Shown here: positions 9,800 through 17,776 of the stretch, piece by piece
Layout: each line of letters begins with the position of its first letter
Position numbering within the stretch: the first letter of the stretch is position 1
Assembly: GCA_904397205.1 (NCBI GenBank)
Contig: CAJFOO010000057.1
Span: 1-62,400, forward strand
Origin: an uncultured Clostridia bacterium
GTDB lineage: Bacteria; Bacillota; Clostridia; Oscillospirales; Acutalibacteraceae
Direction of reading: 5' to 3'
DNA: 62,400 nucleotides
Translations under genes and position numbers: made by a program
Notes under the pieces: model-generated
Told to the model about the DNA's origin: nothing
Databases searched by the model: none
What the model saw: the letters and a program-made list of their open reading frames with translations, nothing else

Positions 9800-11491
9800 A
9801 TGAGCCAGTTCCCTTGGGAGGAATACCGCCAGAAAAAAGACCCTTCCGATCCGCCGCAAGGCTCTGCTGCCTCGGATCCGGCTGCCGCCGCTCCGCCTAA
9901 GGAGGAGGCCCCGCAGACGGATACGGCAGGATCTGCGGATGCGTCTTCTAAACCAGAGGATATCCCTCCCGCAGACAGAACCCCCGGTTCGTCCTGCGCA
10001 TCCGACGCCTGGGATCCCGCTGCCAAAGCCGACGGCGGCGATACGCCGGCCGATCCGGCAGAAGAATCTGCGGATCCAAAAACAGAGGACGCCGACGCAC
10101 CCGATTCTCCGCCTTTTCAAAAGGAACATACGGCCCCGCCGCCGTATTGGGGTTATCCGCCCTATGGAGCCTATCCTCCTTATGGCCCGCCGCCCCCGTA
10201 TAACCAGGCTCCGCCGCCTGCTTCCCCTCCCAATCCGCCGCCGTGGGCCAATGTCCCGCCGGAGTATATCCCGTATGTCCCGTATCATGGCCCGGCTTCC
10301 GGTCCTTCGAATGCCGGTTCGCGGGTGTTGGTAGGGGTGTTGATCGGCCTTGCTTCCGCGTTTGTCCTGGGTTTTTTTATCTGGGGGATTGTCTTTTCTG
10401 CACTTCCGTCCGCAGGGGTATCGGAACCTTTGCCGGAATCAGTGGAAAACGGTTCCCAGGAAGAGCCTGGCCAAGGGGGAGGGCAAACCGGTACGCCGTC
10501 CGAAAATCCCGTGGGGACGGCCACGGCTCCGGGTTTTGCCGGGCTGTCGCTGGTTCAGCCGGGCGATACGCTCTTGCAGCCCAGTGAGATTTACCGCACT
10601 GTGGCCCCGTCGCTGGTTTCGGTGCGGGCCACGGTCCAGGATACCCAGGGCCAGGAGGAAGAACTGCTTTCTTCCGGTGTGATCCTCACCACGGATGGCT
10701 ATATTATCACCAGTGCGTCGTCGATTGGCTATTCCCGGACTACGCCCGTAACGGTGGCGCTTTCTGATCAGACAGAGTATGAAGCGGTCATTGTCGGGTA
10801 TGACAACAAAACCGATCTGGCAGTTTTAAAAATAGATGCTTCTGGTTTGCACGCCGCCGTATTTGCCGATTCCCAAGCCGTGGCGGTGGGCGACAGTGTG
10901 TTCCCGTTGGGCGCTTCTACTGTGCAGGGAGACGCCGGTTCCATTTCCAGCGGTGTGGTCTTCTCCCTGGGAGGGCAGGACAATGCCGGTTCTTATCTGG
11001 TGACGGACGCCGCCTGGAGCGTTGGCAATGTGGGGGGAGCCCTGGTCAATGCTTATGGCCAGGTGGTAGGGATCGGTTCGCTCGCATTCTCGGATTCTTA
11101 TGATGGGATGTTTTTAGCCGTCTCTTCCGAAACTGTCAAGCAGGTGGCGGATGATTTGATCCGCCAGGGATATGTCGGCGGCCGGACCCGCCTGGGAATT
11201 ACGGGAACGTCTGTTACCAGCCAGCAGGCTTTGTATTACGATCTGCCGCAGGGGGTAATGATCTATGAAATTTCACAGGGCAGTTCCTTGGAGGATACCG
11301 AAGCCCAGGTGGGAGATGTGATTACCCAGATTGACGGGCAGGAAGTTTTGTCGATGGAGGACGTGTATCAGATCCTGGGAGGGCGTCAGCCCGGCGATAC
11401 CGTGGAGATCACCTTGTACCGCGAAGGGCAAGGGGAATTCCAGGTTAGCGTCACATTGCTGGAGGATCAGGGGGAAACCCAGTCAAATTAA
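9800..11491 (+). CDS. HtrA/DegP-like membrane protein, predicted catalytically inactive
   Basis: The 563-residue protein has a long Asp/Pro/Ser-rich cytoplasmic region and a Pro/Tyr-rich stretch (about 1-170), one membrane helix (about 176-200), a trypsin-like HtrA fold (about 255-455) and a C-terminal PDZ domain (about 460-555). In active HtrA proteins the triad lies in a TNNHV-type segment, a TDLAVLKI segment and GNSGG. Here the His position reads Ser307 (GYIITSASSI), Asp339 is kept (KTDLAVLKI), and the nucleophile Ser is Val411 (GNVGGAL). The fold and PDZ are kept but cleavage chemistry should be lost, so a chaperone, scaffold or sensor role is likely. It is cotranscribed with the two-component system, 22 bases after the kinase. 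Confidence 0.88.
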   Translation: MSQFPWEEYRQKKDPSDPPQGSAASDPAAAAPPKEEAPQTDTAGSADASSKPEDIPPADRTPGSSCASDAWDPAAKADGGDTPADPAEESADPKTEDADAPDSPPFQKEHTAPPPYWGYPPYGAYPPYGPPPPYNQAPPPASPPNPPPWANVPPEYIPYVPYHGPASGPSNAGSRVLVGVLIGLASAFVLGFFIWGIVFSALPSAGVSEPLPESVENGSQEEPGQGGGQTGTPSENPVGTATAPGFAGLSLVQPGDTLLQPSEIYRTVAPSLVSVRATVQDTQGQEEELLSSGVILTTDGYIITSASSIGYSRTTPVTVALSDQTEYEAVIVGYDNKTDLAVLKIDASGLHAAVFADSQAVAVGDSVFPLGASTVQGDAGSISSGVVFSLGGQDNAGSYLVTDAAWSVGNVGGALVNAYGQVVGIGSLAFSDSYDGMFLAVSSETVKQVADDLIRQGYVGGRTRLGITGTSVTSQQALYYDLPQGVMIYEISQGSSLEDTEAQVGDVITQIDGQEVLSMEDVYQILGGRQPGDTVEITLYREGQGEFQVSVTLLEDQGETQSN

Positions 11492-11503
11492 ATGGTATTT
11501 GTG

Positions 11504-11534
11504 AAGCGGGGGCCGGAAAGGCCTCTGCTTTTTT
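11504..11534 (+). terminator. Intrinsic terminator after the HtrA-like gene
   Basis: AAGCGGGGGCC (11504-11514) pairs with GGCCTCTGCTT (11520-11530), allowing two G-T pairs, followed by TTTTTT. It closes the two-component/HtrA-like operon. Confidence 0.75.
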
Positions 11535-11549
11535 GTGAAAAAATTTTTT

Positions 11550-11596
11550 AAGGGAAGGGAATTTTCCTCTTTGGGGGAAAATTCCTTTCCCTTTTT
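11550..11596. terminator. Long 18-bp hairpin, probable bidirectional terminator or cassette leader
   Basis: Arms at 11550-11567 and 11576-11593 pair over 18 bases with a single G-T pair, with A/T runs on both sides. It sits between the previous operon's terminator and the first gene of the phage-like cassette. A TATAGT at 11601-11606 could be a -10 element for the cassette, but no convincing -35 is present. Confidence 0.6.
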
Positions 11597-11636
11597 CCCG
11601 TATAGTGGGGCATGTGGAAAGAACAGGAGGGATGCT

Positions 11637-11954
11637 ATGGAGCATTCGCAGCAAAAAGAAATTCAGAAGAAAATTCAGGAGGGATTGGAGCGGCTCGCGT
11701 TCGGCAGCGTGGGGGATGCGGTAAAGCTGCTGTTTTGCGAGGAGATTAGCCCTCGTATGCTCAACCGGCTGGATTTGTTCCCCGTGGCGGAAATTAAACG
11801 CCCCAAAGGAGGCGGGGTGGAAATGAAGTTTTTTGACCGGCTCCGCGCGATGCAGTGTTTGCAGGAGTTTTGTCAGGATCACGCGCAGGGTTCTGATGAG
11901 TTTTACCGTGCCCTGCAGCAGACCGCCGGCCGGTTGGAGGAAAATGCGCCGTGA
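11637..11954 (+). CDS. Terminase small subunit-like protein lacking the N-terminal DNA-binding part
   Basis: This 105-residue protein resembles the C-terminal half of Terminase_2/XtmA small subunits: an AFGSVGDAVKL segment, then VAEIKRPKGGGVEMKF and DRLRAMQCLQEF, which correspond to the family's oligomerisation region. The N-terminal helix-turn-helix that normally recognises a packaging site is absent, since family members are commonly 140 residues or more. The start at 11637 has a strong ACAGGAGGG site 6 bases away, and the sequence upstream is a hairpin, so the short form seems real. It overlaps the large-subunit start by 4 bases. Identification rests on pattern and position. Confidence 0.6.
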   Translation: MEHSQQKEIQKKIQEGLERLAFGSVGDAVKLLFCEEISPRMLNRLDLFPVAEIKRPKGGGVEMKFFDRLRAMQCLQEFCQDHAQGSDEFYRALQQTAGRLEENAP

Positions 11955-13219
11955 GGTTCCGCACGTTTTCCCCAAAACAAAAGCAGGTGCTTTGTTGGTG
12001 GTGTGAAGGAAGCCCATATGCTTCGCATATGGCCATTCTCTGCGACGGTGCGGTGCGCAGCGGGAAGACCATATGTATGGGGCTTTCGTTCTTTGCCTGG
12101 CTTTGCTACCGTTTCCACGGGCAGGCTTTTGCCGTTTGCGGGAAAACCATCCGGTCTGTCAAGCGCAATTTGTTATTCCCCCTCTTGCCCACGCTGCGTG
12201 CACTGGGCTTTGTGTGCCGTGTGCAGGAGCGCGAAAACCGCATGGAAATTTCCTATGGCGGACGCAGAAATATGGTGTATTTCTTTGGCGGTAAGGATGA
12301 GGGTTCCGCTTCCCTGATCCAGGGGATGACGCTGGCCGGGGTCTTCCTCGACGAGGTTGCGTTGATGCCCCGCTCCTTTGTGGAGCAGGCGCTGGCCCGC
12401 TGTTCGGTGGACGGGGCGGTCTTTTGGTTTAACTGCAATCCCGAAAGCCCGCATCACTGGTTCTATCGCGAATGGGTCTGCAAGGCCGCTCAGAAAAATA
12501 CGCTGTACCTCCATTTTACCATGGAGGATAATCCGGGGATTTCCCCTTTGGTGCGCAAACGGTATGAAAGTTTATATACCGGCGCCTTTTATGAACGGTT
12601 TATCCTCGGCAAGTGGGTCTCCCCTCAAGGTTTGGTATACCCGTTTATGACCATCGATCAATTTTGTCCCTGTCCCTCCGGCCCGTTTTCTGATTGTGTG
12701 GTTTCCTGCGATTATGGTACGGTGAATCCCGCGTCGTTTGGGCTTTGGGTCCAGAAAGGTTCCGTATGGTACCGCATCGGCGAGTACTATTACGACGCCC
12801 GGCTTGCCGGAAATTCCCGCACCGATGAGGAGCATTATACCGAACTGGAACGTCTGGCCGGGGATTATCCCGTGTCCCGCGTGGTTGTGGATCCTTCTGC
12901 GGCGAGCTTCCTGGAAGTCATCCGCCGCCATGGCCGCTTTTTGGCTGTCCCCGCCCGGAACCAGGTGCTGGACGGCATCCGTAAAACCGGCGCCGCCCTG
13001 AAAGATGGGAGGATCCGGGTCTGCCTGCCCTGCACCGACGCCCAGCGGGAATTTGGCCTGTACCGATGGAAGGATGACTGCAGCCGGGATGCTCCCGTAA
13101 AGGAACATGACCATGCCATGGATGATATCCGGTATTTTGTATCTACCGTATTGGATCGGCCCGGGGACGCAGGATGTGCCGCTCTGGCTGCCCCGCGGGG
13201 AAATCCCATGGCAACTTAA
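11951..13219 (+). CDS. Phage terminase large subunit (PBSX XtmB type)
   Basis: This 422-residue DNA-packaging motor has an N-terminal ATPase with Walker A GAVRSGKT (residues 33-40) and Walker B VFLDE (131-135), and a C-terminal RNase H-like nuclease starting at VVSCDYGT, with further acidic positions at VVVDPSA and near DHAMDD. The motor pumps DNA into a prohead through the portal and cuts it. The GTG start overlaps the small subunit's TGA. Length and motif spacing are normal, so the motor should be functional. Confidence 0.92.
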   Translation: MRFRTFSPKQKQVLCWWCEGSPYASHMAILCDGAVRSGKTICMGLSFFAWLCYRFHGQAFAVCGKTIRSVKRNLLFPLLPTLRALGFVCRVQERENRMEISYGGRRNMVYFFGGKDEGSASLIQGMTLAGVFLDEVALMPRSFVEQALARCSVDGAVFWFNCNPESPHHWFYREWVCKAAQKNTLYLHFTMEDNPGISPLVRKRYESLYTGAFYERFILGKWVSPQGLVYPFMTIDQFCPCPSGPFSDCVVSCDYGTVNPASFGLWVQKGSVWYRIGEYYYDARLAGNSRTDEEHYTELERLAGDYPVSRVVVDPSAASFLEVIRRHGRFLAVPARNQVLDGIRKTGAALKDGRIRVCLPCTDAQREFGLYRWKDDCSRDAPVKEHDHAMDDIRYFVSTVLDRPGDAGCAALAAPRGNPMAT

Positions 13220-13236
13220 CGAAAAGAGGTGAATGG

Positions 13237-14400
13237 ATGCGAATTTGGAAGAAAAATCGGGCGGGTGGCCCTTCACTTGCCCCGGTACAATGTGCCAATC
13301 CCCACATGGACGGGTACGCTTCGGCATTTTCCGCCTGGGGTGCGGAAGGAAGCCGGCGGTTATACCGTGCGCTGCGTCAAGCTGTACCCATCATCGACGC
13401 TTCCCTCTCCAAGCTGGCCCGGCTGATTGGGGAATTTACCATCCGCTGCAACAGCCCGCAGGTGGAAGAACGTCTCAACCAATTCTTACAGCAGGTTCCC
13501 GTCAACGGATGTCAGTATGGGATCCAGAATTTTATCAGCGGCTATCTGGATCAGCTCCTGACGTATGGCACGGCTGTGGGTGAGATCGTCCTCACCGGGG
13601 ATGGTTCCTCCATCGGCGCGCTGTACAATGCCGATTTGGATGAGGTGGGGTTCCGGCAGGGGGCTTCCCCGCTTGATCTGCAAATCTGCCGCAGGCAGGC
13701 TTCGGGAGACCTTGTCCCTGTGCCGTACCCGGAACTTATTGTGACCGCTGCGCTTAACCCGCCAAGCGGTAATTACCAGGGGGTTTCTATCCTCAGCGGG
13801 CTGCCGTTTGTGAGCGATATTTTGCTTAAAATTTATCATACTATCGGCGTTAACTGGGAGCGTGTCGGCAATGTGCGCTTTGCCGTAACCTATAAGCCCT
13901 CTGGCGGCGAAGCCGAACAGGTGTACGCCAGGGAACGTGCAGAACAGATCGCCAGGGAGTGGGGAAGGGCGATGCAGGCCGGCGGCCCGGTGAGTGATTT
14001 TGTGGCGGTGGGGGATGTGAATATCCGGGTGATTGGCGCGGATAACCAAATCCTCGACAGCAATGTCCCCGTGCGCCAGATGCTCGAACAGATTGTGGCA
14101 AAGCTTGGGATCCCGCCGTTCCTGCTGGGCCTTTCCTGGTCTTCCACCGAACGGATGTCCAGCCAGCAGGCCGATATCCTCACCAGCGAGCTTGAAAGCT
14201 ACCGCCGCCTGCTTAACCCCGCTATCCAGCGGATTTGCCAGGTATGGCTGCTGCTGCACGGCCTGCCGCCCGACTGCACCGTCTGCTGGGATAATATCAC
14301 CTTGCAGGATGAGGTGGATCTGGCCGACGCCCGGCTCAAAAATGCGCAGGCTGCGCAAATCGAAGCGCAGATAGGAAAGGAGGAATTGTCCCATGGATGA
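13237..14400 (+). CDS. Phage portal protein
   Basis: This 387-residue protein forms the dodecameric DNA entry ring of the capsid. It follows the terminase and precedes the maturation protease, the standard portal position. The central region (about 90-330) reads like PBSX XkdE-type portals, with YGIQNFISGYLDQLLTYGTA, PPSGNYQGVS and the C-terminal LGIPPFLLG segment followed by SSQQADILTSELE. The ATG at 13237 is preferred because AAGAGGTG lies just upstream. It overlaps the protease gene by 8 bases. Confidence 0.85.
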   Translation: MRIWKKNRAGGPSLAPVQCANPHMDGYASAFSAWGAEGSRRLYRALRQAVPIIDASLSKLARLIGEFTIRCNSPQVEERLNQFLQQVPVNGCQYGIQNFISGYLDQLLTYGTAVGEIVLTGDGSSIGALYNADLDEVGFRQGASPLDLQICRRQASGDLVPVPYPELIVTAALNPPSGNYQGVSILSGLPFVSDILLKIYHTIGVNWERVGNVRFAVTYKPSGGEAEQVYARERAEQIAREWGRAMQAGGPVSDFVAVGDVNIRVIGADNQILDSNVPVRQMLEQIVAKLGIPPFLLGLSWSSTERMSSQQADILTSELESYRRLLNPAIQRICQVWLLLHGLPPDCTVCWDNITLQDEVDLADARLKNAQAAQIEAQIGKEELSHG

Positions 14401-15373
14401 GGAATTGGAAAAACAGAATTTTCCTTCCCCCGAAGAATTGGAGCGGATCCACCGGTACACCCGCCGCCGTCTGGCAGCGGAAGAACTGTATGTGTTTTCT
14501 GTGGCGCTCTGCGACAATGATGTGGACAGGGATTTTGAACAGTTTACCCTGGAGGCACTCGAAAAGCTGAAAGATCTGTTTTTGGGGAAAACCGGCGTAC
14601 TCGATCACATGGCTTCTGCCGAGTACCAGACCGCCCGCCTGTTCGATACCTGGCTGGAAACCGATCCGTCCCGGCAGACTACGGCGGGCGAGCCGTATAC
14701 CCGGCTGGTAGGCAAAGCCTATCTGCCCCGCAGCCCCAAAAATGCGGATCTCATGTTGGAGATTGACAGCGGGATGAAAAAAGAAGTCAGCGTGGGGTGC
14801 GCCGTCGCTTCCCGTACCTGCTCCCTTTGCGGGGCCGATCGGGAACGGGGCGGGTGCAGCCATCAGAAAGGAAAGACCTATCCTGTGGATGGCAAACTGC
14901 TCTTGTGTTACGACAAGCTCAGCCATCCCACCGATGCATATGAGTGGTCCTTTGTCGCCGTACCGTCCCAGAAACAGGCCGGGGTGATCAAAGCGTTCGC
15001 TCCCCTGCCCGGCCAGGATATGAAGGCCGCCTTGCAGGGATGGGTCAGCAAAAAGCAGTCGGTGGTGTTGGATACCGGGGCCGTGGATCAACTGCTTCAG
15101 TATGTGGAACGGCTCGATACGCTGGCAAAACAGGCGGGGAAGTACCGGGAGGATGCGCTTGGCCGCATAGAGAAGCTGTGCCGCCTGGCCGAACCCGATT
15201 TGCCTGTGGATCTGCTGCAAAAGGCCGCCTCTCAAATGGACGGCGGCGACTTGCAGCGGCTGGAGCAGGCTCTGGAAAAAAAGGCTGCCCGGCGGTTTCC
15301 GCTGCGGCCGCAGCTTTGTGCCGAAAAATCCCGGGAGCCGTACGGTGATCCCAATGAAGCGTTTAAGATTTAG
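14393..15373 (+). CDS. Prohead maturation protease with scaffold-like C-terminus
   Basis: The 326-residue protein corresponds by position and layout to XkdF/HK97 gp4-type proteases. Candidate catalytic residues are His72 (in VLDHMAS) and Ser133 (in KKEVSVGCAVA). A CSLCGAD...GGCSHQKG insert follows. The C-terminal third is helical and charged, as expected for an internal scaffold that is removed after capsid assembly. An AAAGGAGG site lies 10 bases before the ATG. The gene overlaps portal and is followed by the capsid gene after 23 bases. Confidence 0.75.
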   Translation: MDEELEKQNFPSPEELERIHRYTRRRLAAEELYVFSVALCDNDVDRDFEQFTLEALEKLKDLFLGKTGVLDHMASAEYQTARLFDTWLETDPSRQTTAGEPYTRLVGKAYLPRSPKNADLMLEIDSGMKKEVSVGCAVASRTCSLCGADRERGGCSHQKGKTYPVDGKLLLCYDKLSHPTDAYEWSFVAVPSQKQAGVIKAFAPLPGQDMKAALQGWVSKKQSVVLDTGAVDQLLQYVERLDTLAKQAGKYREDALGRIEKLCRLAEPDLPVDLLQKAASQMDGGDLQRLEQALEKKAARRFPLRPQLCAEKSREPYGDPNEAFKI

Positions 15374-15396
15374 GGAATTGAAGGAGGTTTTTACTT

Positions 15397-16401
15397 ATGG
15401 CATATTTTGATTCGATCCGCTTGGAAAAAGGAATGTATGGGGTGAGCGGCAAGAGCTTTACCCAGGTATTGGAGGAGATGGATCCTTCCGAAAATTATGA
15501 ACGTACCGAATGGGAAGGACTGGACGCCTATCAGCGGCAGCTGCGCCGCTTTGATATCCAGGTGGGCGGCCCCGCTTGCAGCAATGTAGAACGGTTTTTC
15601 CAATCCAGCGACAGTGCGGCGCTTTTCCCGGAATTTATCGCCCGTGCCGTGCGCCAGGGGATGGAACGTGCCGACCGGCTGCCTTCGCTGGTCGCCACGA
15701 TTACCCGCATTGACGCCACCGATTACCGCACCATTGTAGCGGAAACCCAGGCACAGGATTCCACAACCGTGAAGGAAGGCGCCGCGCTTCCTACGACCAC
15801 CATCTTGCAGCAGAAAAACCTGGTCTCTCTGCAAAAGCGCGGCCGGCTGCTGTCTTCTTCGTATGAAGCCCTGCGCTTCCATAAGCTGGATCTGTTTGCC
15901 GTAACCCTGCGGCAGATCGGCGCCGAGCTCGCAAGGGAACTGCTTCAGGATGCGGTGACTGTCCTGGTGGACGGGGACGGCAATTCCAATGCGGCCGAGT
16001 CTACCCCTCTGAGCGCCAAGCCCACTTATGCCGACATGATCAACCTGTGGGGCAGTGTGGCTCCGTATGAACTCAACACCCTGGTGGCTTCCACGGCCAG
16101 CATGAAGGATTTGCTGGCTATCTCCGAATTCCAGGATGCGGCTGCCGGGCTGAACTTCCAGGGTACCGGCAAGCTGGCCACTCCCCTGGGGGCGAATTTG
16201 ATCCATGTGCCCAGCCTCGAGGGAAACACGGTGCTCGGCCTGGACAAAAACTGCGCCCTCGAAATGGTGCAGGCAGGCGATATCATTACCGACGCCGATA
16301 AGCTCATCGACCGTCAGATGGAACAGGCGGCGATCAGCACGATTGCCGGGTTTGCCAAGATCTTCAAGGATGCGGTCAAGGCGGTGACGTATGGAGGATA
16401 A
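15397..16401 (+). CDS. Major capsid protein (HK97 fold, XkdG-like)
   Basis: A 334-residue protein placed directly after the protease. The N-terminal region (about 1-110) would be the arm or delta domain, and the rest resembles P22/HK97-type coat proteins, with LVATITRIDATDYRTIVAET, a central VTVLVDGDGNSN segment and LGANLIHVPS near 265. A strong AAGGAGG site precedes the ATG. The next gene starts 11 bases before its stop, which implies coupled translation. The fold is assigned from position and general pattern. Confidence 0.8.
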   Translation: MAYFDSIRLEKGMYGVSGKSFTQVLEEMDPSENYERTEWEGLDAYQRQLRRFDIQVGGPACSNVERFFQSSDSAALFPEFIARAVRQGMERADRLPSLVATITRIDATDYRTIVAETQAQDSTTVKEGAALPTTTILQQKNLVSLQKRGRLLSSSYEALRFHKLDLFAVTLRQIGAELARELLQDAVTVLVDGDGNSNAAESTPLSAKPTYADMINLWGSVAPYELNTLVASTASMKDLLAISEFQDAAAGLNFQGTGKLATPLGANLIHVPSLEGNTVLGLDKNCALEMVQAGDIITDADKLIDRQMEQAAISTIAGFAKIFKDAVKAVTYGG

Positions 16402-16819
16402 TCCACAAGCCGTCGTATGGGACACGGCACAGGTGGTATCCCGGTTTGCGAATCTTGCGCGGCTGGCCCAAGAAGAAGCACAGGCACAGGAAACGCTTTG
16501 CCAGGAGGCTTTGGCGTGGCTGTGCAGCCGTCTGCGTCCTGTTCCGGACGAGGACTGGACCGAGACAGCACAGGCGGTTATCTATTCCGCCGCGGCGGCG
16601 TTCGCGTTTTATCAATATACCCTCGCGGAAGAATCGACAGGCCGGGAGGACGTTTCGCTGGGCGACGTCAAAATTACCCAGAAGACGGGCGCTTCTTCCT
16701 CTGCCTGCCGGCTGTGGGATCAGGCTTTGCAGCGGGCTGCCCCGCTGCTGCGCGACGACAGGTTTTATTTTGAACAGGTGGGAAAGGAGAAGGCGCGTGA
16801 CCCGAAGCGAATCGATTGA
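16391..16819 (+). CDS. Head-tail connector protein (XkdH/gp6-like)
   Basis: The 142-residue, mostly helical protein has a central SAAAAFAFYQYTLAEE segment and a GDVKITQ motif typical of small adaptor proteins that bind under the portal. Position after the capsid gene supports the assignment. The frame overlaps capsid (11 bases) and the next gene (23 bases). Confidence 0.6.
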   Translation: MEDNPQAVVWDTAQVVSRFANLARLAQEEAQAQETLCQEALAWLCSRLRPVPDEDWTETAQAVIYSAAAAFAFYQYTLAEESTGREDVSLGDVKITQKTGASSSACRLWDQALQRAAPLLRDDRFYFEQVGKEKARDPKRID

Positions 16820-17150
16820 ACGCATGTTCCAGACCTATGGCAATACCCTCACCCTGTGGCCCAAAGACGGGCAAAAAACGGTGTGCAAAGGCATCTTGCA
16901 GCCACTGGGAAAAACTTCTGCCCCCAAAGCCGATGAACTGGCTTCTTCGTGGGATGGGGAGGGGGATCCGCTGTTTTTTTACATCGGGCCCGCTTCCTGC
17001 CGGGTGGATCAATGCCTCAAGGGTACCCGTATGGAACAAAACGGTGTGTTTTATGAATTGGTCCGCTCGTATTGCGTCCTGTTTGGGGACAGCCCGTTGT
17101 ATGTCTGGGCCACGCTGCGCAAATCCGCCAATCAGGAAGGGGGAGAGTAA
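16797..17150 (+). CDS. Neck/head-completion protein (XkdI-like)
   Basis: The 117-residue protein starts at a GTG with GAAAGGAGA 7-10 bases upstream and lies 23 bases inside the previous gene. Its beta-rich sequence (ILQPLGKTS..., FFYIGPASCRVDQ, YELVRSYCVLFGDSPLYVWATL) and its place between connector and tail genes match small head-closure or tail-terminator proteins of PBSX-type phages. The exact role is inferred from gene order. Confidence 0.55.
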   Translation: MTRSESIERMFQTYGNTLTLWPKDGQKTVCKGILQPLGKTSAPKADELASSWDGEGDPLFFYIGPASCRVDQCLKGTRMEQNGVFYELVRSYCVLFGDSPLYVWATLRKSANQEGGE

Positions 17151-17252
17151 ATGGAAGAAACCGATTTCTTTTTGACGGGTACGACACAGTCGGTGTCGGA
17201 AGAGCTCGAATGGGATGCCAGACGGTACCCCACTTTCTTTGAGGAGGAATAG
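17151..17252 (+). CDS. 33-residue acidic protein in the position of the missing tail genes
   Basis: An ATG directly after the previous stop, with GGGGGAG 6 bases upstream, opens a 33-residue frame rich in Glu, Phe and Thr that ends in FFEEE. Its last codons contain the GAGGAGGAA site for the next gene. PBSX phages carry xkdJ, sheath, tube, xkdN and tape-measure genes at this point, roughly 4 kb or more; here only this ORF separates neck and LysM genes. I do not recognise a family. Confidence 0.55.
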   Translation: MEETDFFLTGTTQSVSEELEWDARRYPTFFEEE

Positions 17253-17254
17253 GC

Positions 17255-17776
17255 ATGGAGAGGATGCGGTTTAAAGACTTTACCTGGCCGAAAAATCCTG
17301 CTGTGCTCAAGGTTTCTTTTGAGGATCATTTGGAGGAAATGATCCTGCCCTATGCCGGGGCCCGGTTCCAGAACCTGGGAAGAAAAAAACAGGTCGTTTC
17401 CGGGGAAGGCGTCTTTACCGGGCCTTCTGCCCAGGAACAGTTCCACCGTTTGTGGGAGCTGCAAAAACAGACCGACAGCGGCTTATTGTTCCTGCCTGAC
17501 CTGCCGGGAATGTATGCTTTCTTCTCTAAACTCGAATGGATCGGTGAGACGACCCCGCATGTCCTTCGGTACGCGTTCGTGTTTTGGGAGGATCTTTCCC
17601 GTGGACAGGTACAGGAGGATCCGGTTTCCGGCCGGTTTTATACCGCCAGCGCCGGGGAATGCCTGTGGGATATTGCCAACCAATATCACCAGAGCTTGGA
17701 GGATCTGCTGGCTAAAAACCCGCAGATCCAGTGGCCCAATGCTTTGCGGGAAGGGGATCGGGTGATGCTGTCTTGA
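17255..17776 (+). CDS. LysM-containing baseplate protein (XkdP-like)
   Basis: This 173-residue protein has an N-terminal domain (about 1-115) like the tail/DNA-circularisation-type proteins that precede LysM in XkdP, and a C-terminal LysM motif (about 125-173: FYTASAGECLWDIANQYHQS then LAKNPQIQWPNALREGDRV). In contractile phages this protein links baseplate and tube and docks on the cell wall. GAGGAGGAA lies 6 bases upstream. Its stop overlaps the hub start by 4 bases (TTGA). Confidence 0.75.
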   Translation: MERMRFKDFTWPKNPAVLKVSFEDHLEEMILPYAGARFQNLGRKKQVVSGEGVFTGPSAQEQFHRLWELQKQTDSGLLFLPDLPGMYAFFSKLEWIGETTPHVLRYAFVFWEDLSRGQVQEDPVSGRFYTASAGECLWDIANQYHQSLEDLLAKNPQIQWPNALREGDRVMLS

